In this document: in pieces, positions 54,155-62,904 of the stretch | How positions within the stretch are numbered: the stretch's first letter is position 1 | How the letters are laid out: each line of letters opens with the position of its first letter | NCBI RefSeq assembly: GCF_026250525.1 | Contig: NZ_CP111043.1 | Coordinates: 2,967,001 to 3,031,000 of the forward strand | Direction: 5' to 3' | DNA: 64,000 bases | Origin: Chondrinema litorale | Lineage (GTDB): Bacteria; Bacteroidota; Bacteroidia; Cytophagales; Flammeovirgaceae | Notes under the pieces: model-generated | What the model was told of the DNA's origin: nothing | What the model saw: only the letters and a program-made list of their open reading frames with translations | Database searches by the model: none | Translations under genes and position numbers: made by a program

Positions 54155-55057
54155 ATGCTGTCTAAATACACTATTTTTTATTTAAAACTCTGGCTTAAAA
54201 AATTATCAATGGGAATTAAGAAAAAGCAGGTATCTATTGCTGAAAGAAGAAAGAAAATGTTGGAAATGAGCCAGCGCTTTAAAAGTGGAAATGTTCCTGC
54301 AGAAAGAGTGGCGGCTAATGGCATTCCTTGTGTAATGTTTAATGATACAGAAGCCCAAAGTAAAAGCCCGATTATGTTGTATTTGCATGGTGGGGGTTAT
54401 GTAATGGGTTCGATAGCTACACATCAGAGTTTATGTAAGCGAATTGCAGAAACTTGTAATCTTTCAGTTTTGGTAGTGGAATATAGGCTTGCCCCAGAAT
54501 ACCCATTCCCAGCTGCGCCAGATGATGCAATCTCAGCTTATTTGTGGTTGGTTAAAAGATATCCAGATAGAAAAATAATTGTAGCAGGAGACTCGGCTGG
54601 AGGTGGATTAGCTTTAGCACTTACATTAAAATTGATTGAAGATAGAGAGCAAATTCCGGATATGTTAGTGCTATTTGCTCCATGGACAGACCTTAGCTGT
54701 TCTACGCCTAAAGTTAAAGAAATGGCAAAGTCAGATGTAATTCTGGATATTGATGAATTGCACGAAGCAGCCAAAGTTTATACTGGCAGATTTGAAATAG
54801 AAAACCCTTTTATTTCGCCAATCAATGCTTCGTTTAAATTCTTTCCACCAGTATATATTCAAGTTGGAGGTAAAGATATGTTGATGGACGACAGCTTGAG
54901 AGTAGTAGAAAAAATGAAAGCTGATGGAGTGGAGGTAGAGTTGGATATTTGGGAAAAGATGTTTCATGTTTGGCAAAGCTACTCCATGATTCCACAAGCG
55001 AATGAAGCTTTACAGGCAGTCAATTCCCAAATATCCGAAATGCTTAACTTAACATAG
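54155..55057 (+). CDS. Alpha/beta-hydrolase, hormone-sensitive-lipase family esterase
   Basis: The 300-residue esterase shows the HSL signature YLHGGGYVMGS, the conserved VEYRLAPEYPFPAAPDDA and the nucleophile Ser147 in GDSAGGG. The Asp is in VGGKDMLMDD and the His in MFHVWQ. HSL enzymes hydrolyse short- and medium-chain esters. The first part (MLSKYTIFYLKLWLKKL) is weakly hydrophobic and may contact membrane. A TTG at 54086 is in frame but the ATG fits better. The 3' end overlaps the convergent dipeptidase-like gene by 14 bases. Confidence 0.93.
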   Translation: MLSKYTIFYLKLWLKKLSMGIKKKQVSIAERRKKMLEMSQRFKSGNVPAERVAANGIPCVMFNDTEAQSKSPIMLYLHGGGYVMGSIATHQSLCKRIAETCNLSVLVVEYRLAPEYPFPAAPDDAISAYLWLVKRYPDRKIIVAGDSAGGGLALALTLKLIEDREQIPDMLVLFAPWTDLSCSTPKVKEMAKSDVILDIDELHEAAKVYTGRFEIENPFISPINASFKFFPPVYIQVGGKDMLMDDSLRVVEKMKADGVEVELDIWEKMFHVWQSYSMIPQANEALQAVNSQISEMLNLT

Positions 55058-56681
55058 AGTCGGTTCCAGAAGTAGTTTTTTGACTGTTGCCAAAACCAAA
55101 CTCGAAGTGTTTTGTAAGGAAGTTATAAGCATTTGAAAAACATATTTTATCAACAATTTCTTCGGGTTCTAAATCGCCAAATAAGAATTTACTTTGCTTT
55201 TTAAGCCTAGCTAATGCTTGAATTAAATCCGTAGAAAAATCTGGGAAGTCTAGAGAAGTACTATAAGGATCCAGTGGATTGATGTAACCTTCAAAATCAG
55301 TTCCGATGGTGATAGTGTTCCAAATATTGAAAGAGTTGTCTAAATCTGATTTGAAGGGTACCAAAGCAATTCTTTCAATTGTTCTTGAAAAGGCAGAAAT
55401 ATTGTTTTCTCTTCTTTCTTTAGCTCTTACTCCTAAAATTCGTTGATCGAAAGCAAGGCCTAACAAACCTTCTGTAGTGTGAACCATTTCAATATCTTCA
55501 TCACAAACATTTATTCCCCAAGCATAAAAATCGTCTCTTTCAAAATTATCTGCTCTGTTCTTTTTAGAAAAGAATCCTTTTTGATATTCCAGATTGCTCT
55601 CATCAATAAGTTGCTGTAGGCTTTGAGCACCTGAGTAGCCTATATGACTGGCTATAACTGGAATTTTCTTTTTTACACCCGGTTTATTGTTATAAGGAAT
55701 CACAATTTGGTTGTAATAGTCTTTTCTTGCCTGTGGAGACATGTGTTTTACATCTAGCAAAATTCTTCTGCTGCCAGTATCATTTAGTGATGTGTCAATT
55801 CCCAAAAGTTCGCAGGCAATTGCTCTTCCTTTGTCGTTAAAACCAGTGTCTATTCCTATACTTTGGTTTAAGAAACATTTTTCACCCAAGTTAGGGAAAC
55901 TATGCGCATGACCGCAAAGTGTATTATAGAAATGATGAGCAAAAGTGATAAAGAAAATAGGGTGTTGCCAATTACGAATAGTTTTGCTTTCTCCTTTTAA
56001 TGCAGCAATTCTTTCTTTTAAAACCTGCATGCTTACATCTTCACTTTGTACCGGATTACCAATACCAAGTGCGTGCATACCTTCTATAGTAAGTACAACA
56101 GAAATTCCATTCGATGAATTAATTGCATCATTTACATCGGATAGAGATTGAGCAATTTTATAGTATCCTTGAGTTTCGTATTTGTAGGTTTGCTTATTTT
56201 GATTCGCAAGTACAGAAACACTGTTTACTTTGTCGGCACCAGAAAGATAAAAGGCATATTCACGCTGAAGTTCATCCCAATAATCAAAAGTGAATCCATC
56301 AATTTCTTTTCCTTGAAAGTATTCTGTGCGCTCATGAGATACATTCATTACTTTACTCTGTAAAATATCAAATAAAGTATGTTTATCTCCGGTTCTAAAC
56401 TTTTTCCCGCTTCTTAAAGACCTTAAAAACTTGTCTCTAAAAAAACCTTTTTCAATCGGGTAGAGTGAGGCAAAAACAAGTTTGGTTCTGCTGGTTAATA
56501 GTTTGGCAAAATCAGATTGGCTATAACCAGTTCTTATCCCTTTTTCCTGTCTTTTAATGTTTGAAGCAGGTATACTCCAAGGTGTAAATAATTCAGAGTC
56601 TTGTTCAGATTCGGTATTTCTTAAGTAGTTGAAGGTCCATGCGGCCGGATGGCAATGTAAATCAGCGAAAATTTTTTTCAT
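55044..56681 (-). CDS. M19-like dipeptidase/amidohydrolase
   Basis: The 545-residue protein has no signal peptide. The metal-site pattern of membrane-dipeptidase-like enzymes is visible as DLHCHPAAW (His-x-His), VVLTIEGMHALG (Glu), LLDVKHMSPQARKDYY, PVIASHIGYSG (His) and ITIGTDFEGYINPLD. It is much longer than typical M19 dipeptidases (about 400), with an insertion in the first half (about 40-190). The substrate is uncertain. It converges on the esterase gene with a 14-base overlap. Confidence 0.8.
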   Translation of the reverse strand: MKKIFADLHCHPAAWTFNYLRNTESEQDSELFTPWSIPASNIKRQEKGIRTGYSQSDFAKLLTSRTKLVFASLYPIEKGFFRDKFLRSLRSGKKFRTGDKHTLFDILQSKVMNVSHERTEYFQGKEIDGFTFDYWDELQREYAFYLSGADKVNSVSVLANQNKQTYKYETQGYYKIAQSLSDVNDAINSSNGISVVLTIEGMHALGIGNPVQSEDVSMQVLKERIAALKGESKTIRNWQHPIFFITFAHHFYNTLCGHAHSFPNLGEKCFLNQSIGIDTGFNDKGRAIACELLGIDTSLNDTGSRRILLDVKHMSPQARKDYYNQIVIPYNNKPGVKKKIPVIASHIGYSGAQSLQQLIDESNLEYQKGFFSKKNRADNFERDDFYAWGINVCDEDIEMVHTTEGLLGLAFDQRILGVRAKERRENNISAFSRTIERIALVPFKSDLDNSFNIWNTITIGTDFEGYINPLDPYSTSLDFPDFSTDLIQALARLKKQSKFLFGDLEPEEIVDKICFSNAYNFLTKHFEFGFGNSQKTTSGTDSMLS

Positions 56682-56793
56682 CTTATCTATTTGAGTAGTT
56701 TGACCTATACAGCAAAATTCTGTTTAAAGCCAGACAACGGGCATGTTTTCTCAACTAATATGTTGATGTAACTTAAATGTATCTAAACCATTT

Positions 56794-57582
56794 TCAGAAC
56801 TTAAAACTGAGTCCATTCCGGATGCTATAAGTAAGGTCTGGTATATCTTCATCAACAACTGGTTTTGCATCGTAATTGAGGTTTACATCGATTACAAATG
56901 CCAGTTTATCCAAAATTTTGAAATTTAAACCTGCTCCAAGTGAAATTCTGTAGTCTGAAAATTCATTGAAAAGAGGCTGATAATAAGAAATAAGAGAAAG
57001 TGCAACAGATTCGCTAAACTGCTTTTTGGCAGAAATATAAGAGCTCATTCTATGGTCTCTATGTACTGCAGTAGTGTCTTTTTCTCTTTCGTATTCATAC
57101 ATATAAGTAAGACCAACACTTAAATCGTCTTCAGATTTGTCTTTTAGCAAATTGAAACGTACACCAGTACCAAGCAGTAATCGTCGTTGTATACGCAATA
57201 CCTGATCAAACTGTAATTGGGTAAATGCTTCGTAAACCACTGTTTGGTTAATATTATAATTGTACCTGATATGTTGGTAGCCACGATTTTCTTGATCGGG
57301 ATTTTCGTTGCTCGTATTAAGGATTGCAGAAAAGGCATTCATCGAAATAATTTTGCTTCTGTACCATTTGTACTGGATTTGTGTACCAGCATTTATCGAA
57401 AGTACAGTGCTTGTGTTTTTGGTATTATAAAAATTGACATTACCGATTACTTGCCAACCCGAGGAGTCTCTTTCTACCTGATTATCTTCAACAACTACAA
57501 TTTGTGAAAAGCTGGTATTACAAATGAAAAATGAAAGAAATAAAAAAATATGAATGCCTGCAAACAAAAGTATAGCCCGCAT
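56794..57582 (-). CDS. DUF481-family outer-membrane barrel protein
   Basis: The 262-residue protein has a signal peptide (ending NTSFSQ) and an 8-10 strand barrel. The strands read, for example, GWQVIGNVNFYNTKNTSTVLSINAGTQ, RRLLLGTGVRFNLL and RISLGAGLNFKILDKLAFVIDVNLNYD, and it ends SIRNGLSFKF. The layout and the strand after 'RRLLLGTGVR' fit DUF481 porin-like proteins, whose role is unknown. It follows CheBR on the same strand by 59 bases but shows no functional link. Confidence 0.82.
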   Translation of the reverse strand: MRAILLFAGIHIFLFLSFFICNTSFSQIVVVEDNQVERDSSGWQVIGNVNFYNTKNTSTVLSINAGTQIQYKWYRSKIISMNAFSAILNTSNENPDQENRGYQHIRYNYNINQTVVYEAFTQLQFDQVLRIQRRLLLGTGVRFNLLKDKSEDDLSVGLTYMYEYEREKDTTAVHRDHRMSSYISAKKQFSESVALSLISYYQPLFNEFSDYRISLGAGLNFKILDKLAFVIDVNLNYDAKPVVDEDIPDLTYSIRNGLSFKF

Positions 57583-57641
57583 TTGAAGTAAAGTTTATGG
57601 TTGAAAAAATATAAATATTTAGTGCTAATAGATGCCTAAAT

Positions 57642-60572
57642 TTAATTGTCAATCGGCGAAACTGACAGAATATTATATTTTTTCCCATTTTCTGCACTTA
57701 AAATCGAAGTGTTTACTTTTACTTTTATTTCATTTCCTTGTTTGTTTTTTACTATCCATTCAGTATCTCCAAGAGGGGTTCCGCTTATCAGCTCGTTGTG
57801 GAGCAGCAAAGAGTTAGCTTTCTTTTCATCTGGTAGCATCACAGAAAAATCTTCGCCAACGAGTTCATCTACATCAAAACCATACAACTTGCAAAATACC
57901 TGGTTGGCTTTTATCAGTTTAGCATTTTCATTTGTAATGCAAATACCAATGTTTACTGCATTAAAAGCAGATAGTGTTAGACTTTCACTTTCCGAAAGTT
58001 CATTATTTAGGCGTTTCATATCAGTAATGTCTAGCAAACTGTACGAAACTATATTGATGTGATTCTCTTTATTTTCTACTGGTGTAAAATTGTATTTAAA
58101 CCATCTTTTCCCACCGCTTTGTATTTCTATGGCTTTTTCTCCACTTACAAAATTGCCTGCCATTGCATGTCTAAAGTCGTCTCTAAACTCTTCCAAATAG
58201 CCAGATGGCTCGTAGTCGATCATAGATGTACCAACTACTAGCTTTTTTCCATAGATTAAATTAGACTTTAACTGGGCGGTTTTATTGTAAGAGATAATTT
58301 TATAGTCTCTATTTATTAAGATAAATGCCTGTAAAGAATTGTTGAGTAATGCCTGTGCATTGGCTTCACTTTGTTTTATTTTTTTATTTTGAATTTCGTG
58401 CTCTTCACTAGCAGCTTTTAACTCTGTATAAGCAATTTTTAATTCTTCATTTATTGATTGCAGCTCTTCATTAGAAGTTTCTAGCTCTTCGTTTGATGAC
58501 TGTAACTCCTCATTTGAAGATTGCAGCTCTTCGTTAAGAGATTGAAGTTCTTCGTTTGCAGTTTCTAGCTCTTCAATAAAGTTTTGTAGGTGTTCTTTTA
58601 CTCCCTCTAATTCGGTTTCGAGCTCCACAATTCGCGGGTGATCATTAATATCGTCAATTTTTTCGACGTTTTCGTTGTTCACAAGCATGCTGTTTGGCTC
58701 GTGGGTTTCAAAAATCACTACATACAAAACCTGATTTTGCTCAGAGTATAATAGAGGTTTTACTACAATTCTAACGAAATACTCTTTATCAAAAAATTCA
58801 AGCTTTCTTATATCACCTTTAGAGGTTTCATTTTTATTAATTGAATTGCTGATTAATGCTCGTAGGTCTATGTGTAAATCCTGATTGGCAAGTTTTAGGA
58901 TGTTAGAGTTCATAAACCCAGGATTAATACCCAAAAACATGCGTACATCTCCACTGATGTGTATAACATCCATCTTGTTATTTACTACTACATAGCAATG
59001 GTCAAATGTATTATACAGCGTTTCTTTTACCATTTCAGGTATAGAAAGCTTCTGGGCAGGAGTTTTACTTTTAATTTTTTGTCCTTCAGAAAACCTCTGT
59101 GTGTAATAAGTGTATTTTACTACATTGTTTTTATTGATTTTGTTTTTTTGATAGATTTTAGCCTTGTCTTCGATTTGCTTGTACATATCGTTAAAAGGGC
59201 CTACAGTTTCTGATTTTCCTAGAAATAAAAAACCATTGTCATTTAAACTGTAGTGGAAGATTGGTATAACATGTTGCTGTAAGCCCGAACTAAAATAAAT
59301 TAGCAGGTTTCGGCAGCTAACTAAATCGAGTTTTAAAAATGGTGGATTTGAAGTTATATCGTGTTTTGAAAATAATATAAGTTGTCTTATAGATTTAATA
59401 ACTTCATAAGTATCTCCCTTTTTAATCATATACTTATCGAGCATATCTTCTGGTATACGCTCTGCATCATGCTGTGAGTAAATGCCTTTTCTAGCTATTG
59501 TAATAGCATTCTGATCTATATCAGTGGCAAATATCTGTATATTATAATCTTGAAGTTTGTCATTAATAAGCTTTGAGAGTAAGAATGCAATAGAATAAGC
59601 CTCTTCTCCTGTAGCACAACCAGCTACCCAAATTCTAATTTGGTCTCCAATTTCTTTTTTATTAAGTATTATTGAAAGGTATTCTTCAAGCTTTTTAAAT
59701 GATTCCCCATCTCTAAAAAAACTGGTAACCCCAATAAGAATATTATTAAACAGTAGGTCAAGTTCGTTTTTGTCATTATCAATATACTTAGCGTACTGGT
59801 TTATATTGATTAAGTTGAGTTCACTCATCCTTTTATTTAACCTTCTAATGATAGTAGAAGGCTTATAATTAGAGAAGTCAGTGCCTGTTTTTTTAGAAAG
59901 CTTACTTATTATCTTGTCTAATGTATTATTGTTTTCTTCTGGCCCTTCAATCATTATTCTTTGGGCTTCTTGCTCAAGGTTGCTAGCAAGTTCTTTAAGT
60001 TTTAAGCCGATTTGATCAGCTGGAATTACAATATCTACTATGCCAGTTTCAATAGCAGCTATGGGCATACCATTGTATTTAGCAAGATTTGGGTCTTGAA
60101 CAATTACTAAACCGCCAGTAGATTTTATAGTTTTTAATCCTTTAGAGCCGTCTTTACCAGTGCCTGAAAGGATAATGCCAATAGCTTTTTCTTTTTTTGT
60201 ATTTCCAATAGAGCTAAAAAGTAAATCCACAGAAGGTCTAGGACCTGTAGCTTTAACAGGTTTTATTAATTGAAAATAATCACCAGGAAGTAGAGTAATA
60301 TCGTTATCTGGAGGAGTTATGTAAATTGTATTGTGCTCTGCCTTTAATCCGTTTTTTGCTTCTACAACAGCTAACTCTGTTATTCTTTTAAGAATTTCTA
60401 CCAACATGCTCTTATATGTTGGGCTAAGGTGTTGAGCAATTATTAGGGCGATATTTCCTAGTTCGCTTGGTAAGTTAGAAATTAAGTCTTGTAAAGCCTC
60501 AAGGCCACCGGCAGATGCTCCAATACCTATTACAATCAATTTACCTTCAGAATTTTTCTGATGAGTTGCCAT
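57642..60572 (-). CDS. CheB-CheR fusion with coiled coil and PAS domains
   Basis: The 976-residue cytoplasmic protein joins a CheB methylesterase domain (about 10-200; catalytic Ser20, His48, Asp141) to a CheR methyltransferase domain. The CheR part (about 220-490) shows VAGCATGEEAYS, FATDIDQNAI and LVSCRNLLIYFSSGLQ. A PAS-like region (about 520-625) and a long coiled coil (about 645-740, built on NEELQSS-type heptads) follow, then two PAS domains (about 745-855 and 865-976). In the usual form a histidine kinase follows, but here the protein ends after the last PAS domain. It probably belongs to a sensory or gliding/chemosensory pathway. No chemoreceptor or CheA is nearby. Confidence 0.93.
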   Translation of the reverse strand: MATHQKNSEGKLIVIGIGASAGGLEALQDLISNLPSELGNIALIIAQHLSPTYKSMLVEILKRITELAVVEAKNGLKAEHNTIYITPPDNDITLLPGDYFQLIKPVKATGPRPSVDLLFSSIGNTKKEKAIGIILSGTGKDGSKGLKTIKSTGGLVIVQDPNLAKYNGMPIAAIETGIVDIVIPADQIGLKLKELASNLEQEAQRIMIEGPEENNNTLDKIISKLSKKTGTDFSNYKPSTIIRRLNKRMSELNLININQYAKYIDNDKNELDLLFNNILIGVTSFFRDGESFKKLEEYLSIILNKKEIGDQIRIWVAGCATGEEAYSIAFLLSKLINDKLQDYNIQIFATDIDQNAITIARKGIYSQHDAERIPEDMLDKYMIKKGDTYEVIKSIRQLILFSKHDITSNPPFLKLDLVSCRNLLIYFSSGLQQHVIPIFHYSLNDNGFLFLGKSETVGPFNDMYKQIEDKAKIYQKNKINKNNVVKYTYYTQRFSEGQKIKSKTPAQKLSIPEMVKETLYNTFDHCYVVVNNKMDVIHISGDVRMFLGINPGFMNSNILKLANQDLHIDLRALISNSINKNETSKGDIRKLEFFDKEYFVRIVVKPLLYSEQNQVLYVVIFETHEPNSMLVNNENVEKIDDINDHPRIVELETELEGVKEHLQNFIEELETANEELQSLNEELQSSNEELQSSNEELETSNEELQSINEELKIAYTELKAASEEHEIQNKKIKQSEANAQALLNNSLQAFILINRDYKIISYNKTAQLKSNLIYGKKLVVGTSMIDYEPSGYLEEFRDDFRHAMAGNFVSGEKAIEIQSGGKRWFKYNFTPVENKENHINIVSYSLLDITDMKRLNNELSESESLTLSAFNAVNIGICITNENAKLIKANQVFCKLYGFDVDELVGEDFSVMLPDEKKANSLLLHNELISGTPLGDTEWIVKNKQGNEIKVKVNTSILSAENGKKYNILSVSPIDN

Positions 60573-60627
60573 AATGAGCCAGAAGTATGTTTATTGATAG
60601 TAAATAAGTACGATTTCTACAAAAAAT

Positions 60628-61758
60628 TTAGGACAATTTAAACATTTTTGATATTAAAATAGAAAGGTTAGTAAACAATATTTTAGGACTAGCATTTCTT
60701 TCTAGATAAAATAGTGCATTATTAAACTCTTTGCTCATAATTTCTAGTTTTTGTTGGTCGAGTACTTCTGCAAACTTACTAATAAACTCTTTGTCCCCTT
60801 CATCTAGCCTTATTAAACCTTCAGAGTTAAATTGCCAAAGCATCGACTCTCTGAGCATATTAAGTGCATAACTAATCATGCCTTTTTGATCTTCCTTGCC
60901 CATTTTATGAAACTGATCAGAAAACTGGAGTAGGTTGGAGAAGTCAGCTCTAAAACAAATGCGCATCCATTGTTTAAAAAAATCTGCATGAGCCATTTCA
61001 ACTTGGCCACTTAGCTTAATGGCTTTATTTAAGTTGCCTTCAGATAGATAAGCTATCTGTTTTGCTTTGCTTATTTCTACATCGTATTCTCTCTGTAATA
61101 CTTCACTAACCTCTGCGTCAGAAAAAGAAGGAACTTGTACAATCTGAGTTCTGGAAATAATAGTGGTTAGTAATTGATTGGGGTTTTCAGAAACCATCAG
61201 AAAAAGTGTTTTTGCTGGTGGCTCTTCGAGTATTTTTAAGATCGCATTGGCTGCCGATGGGTGCATCCATTCTGGAAGCCAAATAAACATTACTTTATAG
61301 TCTGCTTCAAAAGCTTTTAGAGATAAAGCCCTAATAATGTTTCTGCTTTCTTCTTTAGAAACATTACACTGTTTGTTTTCTGCGCCTATAAATGCAGCCC
61401 AATCTGGTAAAGTTGGGTATTGGTTTTCAAGTAAAAATGCACGCCAGTCTTTTAAAAAGTTTACGCTGATAGCATCAGCAGTTTTTGTAATCTTTTTATT
61501 TGTAGAAGTGGGGAATATAAAATGCAAATCTGGGTGAATCATCTTTTCAAACTTGCTGCAAGAGGGGCATACTCCACAAGAGTCTTCTTCTTTCTTGTTT
61601 ACACAGTTTATATACTGAGCATAAGCCAATGCCAAAGCTAAACCTGCATTGCCTTCTTTGCCCATAAATAATTGTGCATGCGCAATATGATTATTTTTTA
61701 CAGACTGAACCAGTGCTGATTTTATTTCTTCGAGACCTGTTATATCTGAAAACTGCAA
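60628..61758 (-). CDS. holB: DNA polymerase III delta' subunit
   Basis: The 376-residue clamp-loader subunit has the AAA+ region with a Cys4 zinc site (Cys52, 61, 64, 67). It also shows the sensor segment MFIWLPEWMHPSAANAILKILEEPPAKTLFLM and LLTTIISRTQIVQVPSFSD. The nucleotide loop reads FMGKEGNAGLALA and lacks the usual GK(S/T), as in other delta' proteins that do not hydrolyse ATP. It lies 55 bases before cheBR and 85 bases after the GNAT gene on the same strand. Confidence 0.93.
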   Translation of the reverse strand: MQFSDITGLEEIKSALVQSVKNNHIAHAQLFMGKEGNAGLALALAYAQYINCVNKKEEDSCGVCPSCSKFEKMIHPDLHFIFPTSTNKKITKTADAISVNFLKDWRAFLLENQYPTLPDWAAFIGAENKQCNVSKEESRNIIRALSLKAFEADYKVMFIWLPEWMHPSAANAILKILEEPPAKTLFLMVSENPNQLLTTIISRTQIVQVPSFSDAEVSEVLQREYDVEISKAKQIAYLSEGNLNKAIKLSGQVEMAHADFFKQWMRICFRADFSNLLQFSDQFHKMGKEDQKGMISYALNMLRESMLWQFNSEGLIRLDEGDKEFISKFAEVLDQQKLEIMSKEFNNALFYLERNASPKILFTNLSILISKMFKLS

Positions 61759-61843
61759 ATCTTGTTTACTTAGATGTTTGCTGAAATTTTAAAAATTGAA
61801 AAGCAAAGGTAAAAATTAGGCAGATCAGATTGGTATTAATTTT

Positions 61844-62731
61844 TTAGAATTCTTTAATCATTTCTTTTTGCCTTATTATTTCTTTAAATCCATTATTTAT
61901 AAAAAAGGCATTTGCATCTGCAAAACTTCCATCTACATTAATAATAGAGATATTCGGTGTAACTATAAAAGCAGATGCCGCTCTTAATAATTGAGTGCCA
62001 ATTCCCTTTCTTCGGAAACCCTTATGCACAGCAATCTGAGAAATGCTGCCGTAATCTGGGTCAAATATGATGATGCCTACTACATCTGACTTGTAATGAG
62101 CTTCAATAATAATTTCTTCGTCGAAGTTTCTAATTACAGAAGTAGTTGAGTTTTGCCAAGTCGGAGCAAAATCGAAGAAGGTTTGGTAAAGACTCCATTC
62201 CGGAATCCGATTTTCCAATTTTTGTAAATGGATGTTGATTTTAGAATGAGACTTTTGAATAACATTAGCTGCTTTATAGCAAATAAGATCTCTTACTGTA
62301 AAGAATCCTAACTGATTATAAACTTTTAATGCTGGAATGTTTTGAGTTATTACTTCTAAAATACATTGCTCAAAACTATCTTGTTTTAATAGATCAAATG
62401 CATACTCATATAGACTTCGACTTATCTTGTGTCCTCTATATTCTGGCAAAACCCCTGTTCCGGCATTATAAGCTGTTTTTTTGTTGTTAAACACACCTTC
62501 CGATTGAAGAATAAAGGCAATAAGTTCTTCATTATGGTAAGCTGCAACCGACTGAGATAATCTTACTCCAAGTCGATTAAACCTGTTCTTTAAAGCTTTA
62601 TGACTTGTGTTAATAGTGGTATGGTAATTTCTAAACGAAAGTTGGAAAGTTCTATGTAACTGATCGAAATGGTTTTCGGGTATGTTAGTGAATTTTATAT
62701 TAAGACTATTTGTTAACTTAATTTTATTCAT
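61844..62731 (-). CDS. Double GNAT-family N-acetyltransferase
   Basis: The 295-residue protein contains two GNAT folds. In the N-terminal fold (about 15-160) the acetyl-CoA-binding region reads AGTGVLPEYRGHKISRSLYEYA. In the C-terminal fold (about 185-295) it reads ISQIAVHKGFRRKGIGTQLLRAA. Each has the R/Q-x-x-G-x-G/A motif in recognisable form, the N-terminal one being weaker. The substrate is unknown. Such tandem GNAT proteins acylate small molecules or proteins. It begins 173 bases from the divergent purF-like gene. Confidence 0.9.
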   Translation of the reverse strand: MNKIKLTNSLNIKFTNIPENHFDQLHRTFQLSFRNYHTTINTSHKALKNRFNRLGVRLSQSVAAYHNEELIAFILQSEGVFNNKKTAYNAGTGVLPEYRGHKISRSLYEYAFDLLKQDSFEQCILEVITQNIPALKVYNQLGFFTVRDLICYKAANVIQKSHSKINIHLQKLENRIPEWSLYQTFFDFAPTWQNSTTSVIRNFDEEIIIEAHYKSDVVGIIIFDPDYGSISQIAVHKGFRRKGIGTQLLRAASAFIVTPNISIINVDGSFADANAFFINNGFKEIIRQKEMIKEF

Positions 62732-62853
62732 AAAACGGTGAATTAATTCATATTCAATAGGTTATAAGTTCTTTCTCAATTTAGTAAAAAAAGAATATTT
62801 ACAGATTTAAAAAAAGCATGTTTAAAAGTTAGATGTTTTGATTAATACTTCTG

Positions 62854-62861
62854 TAACTTTG
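62854..62861 (+). promoter_or_regulatory. Candidate -7 box for the purF-like gene
   Basis: TAACTTTG matches TAnnTTTG exactly and predicts a leader of about 37 bases before the start codon at 62905. The -33 TTG is not at standard spacing (a TTTG lies 13 bases upstream), so support is moderate. Confidence 0.45.
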
Positions 62862-62904
62862 TAACGGAGAATTAATAAAAGACCTCAATTCACTCCCAAA
62901 AACT

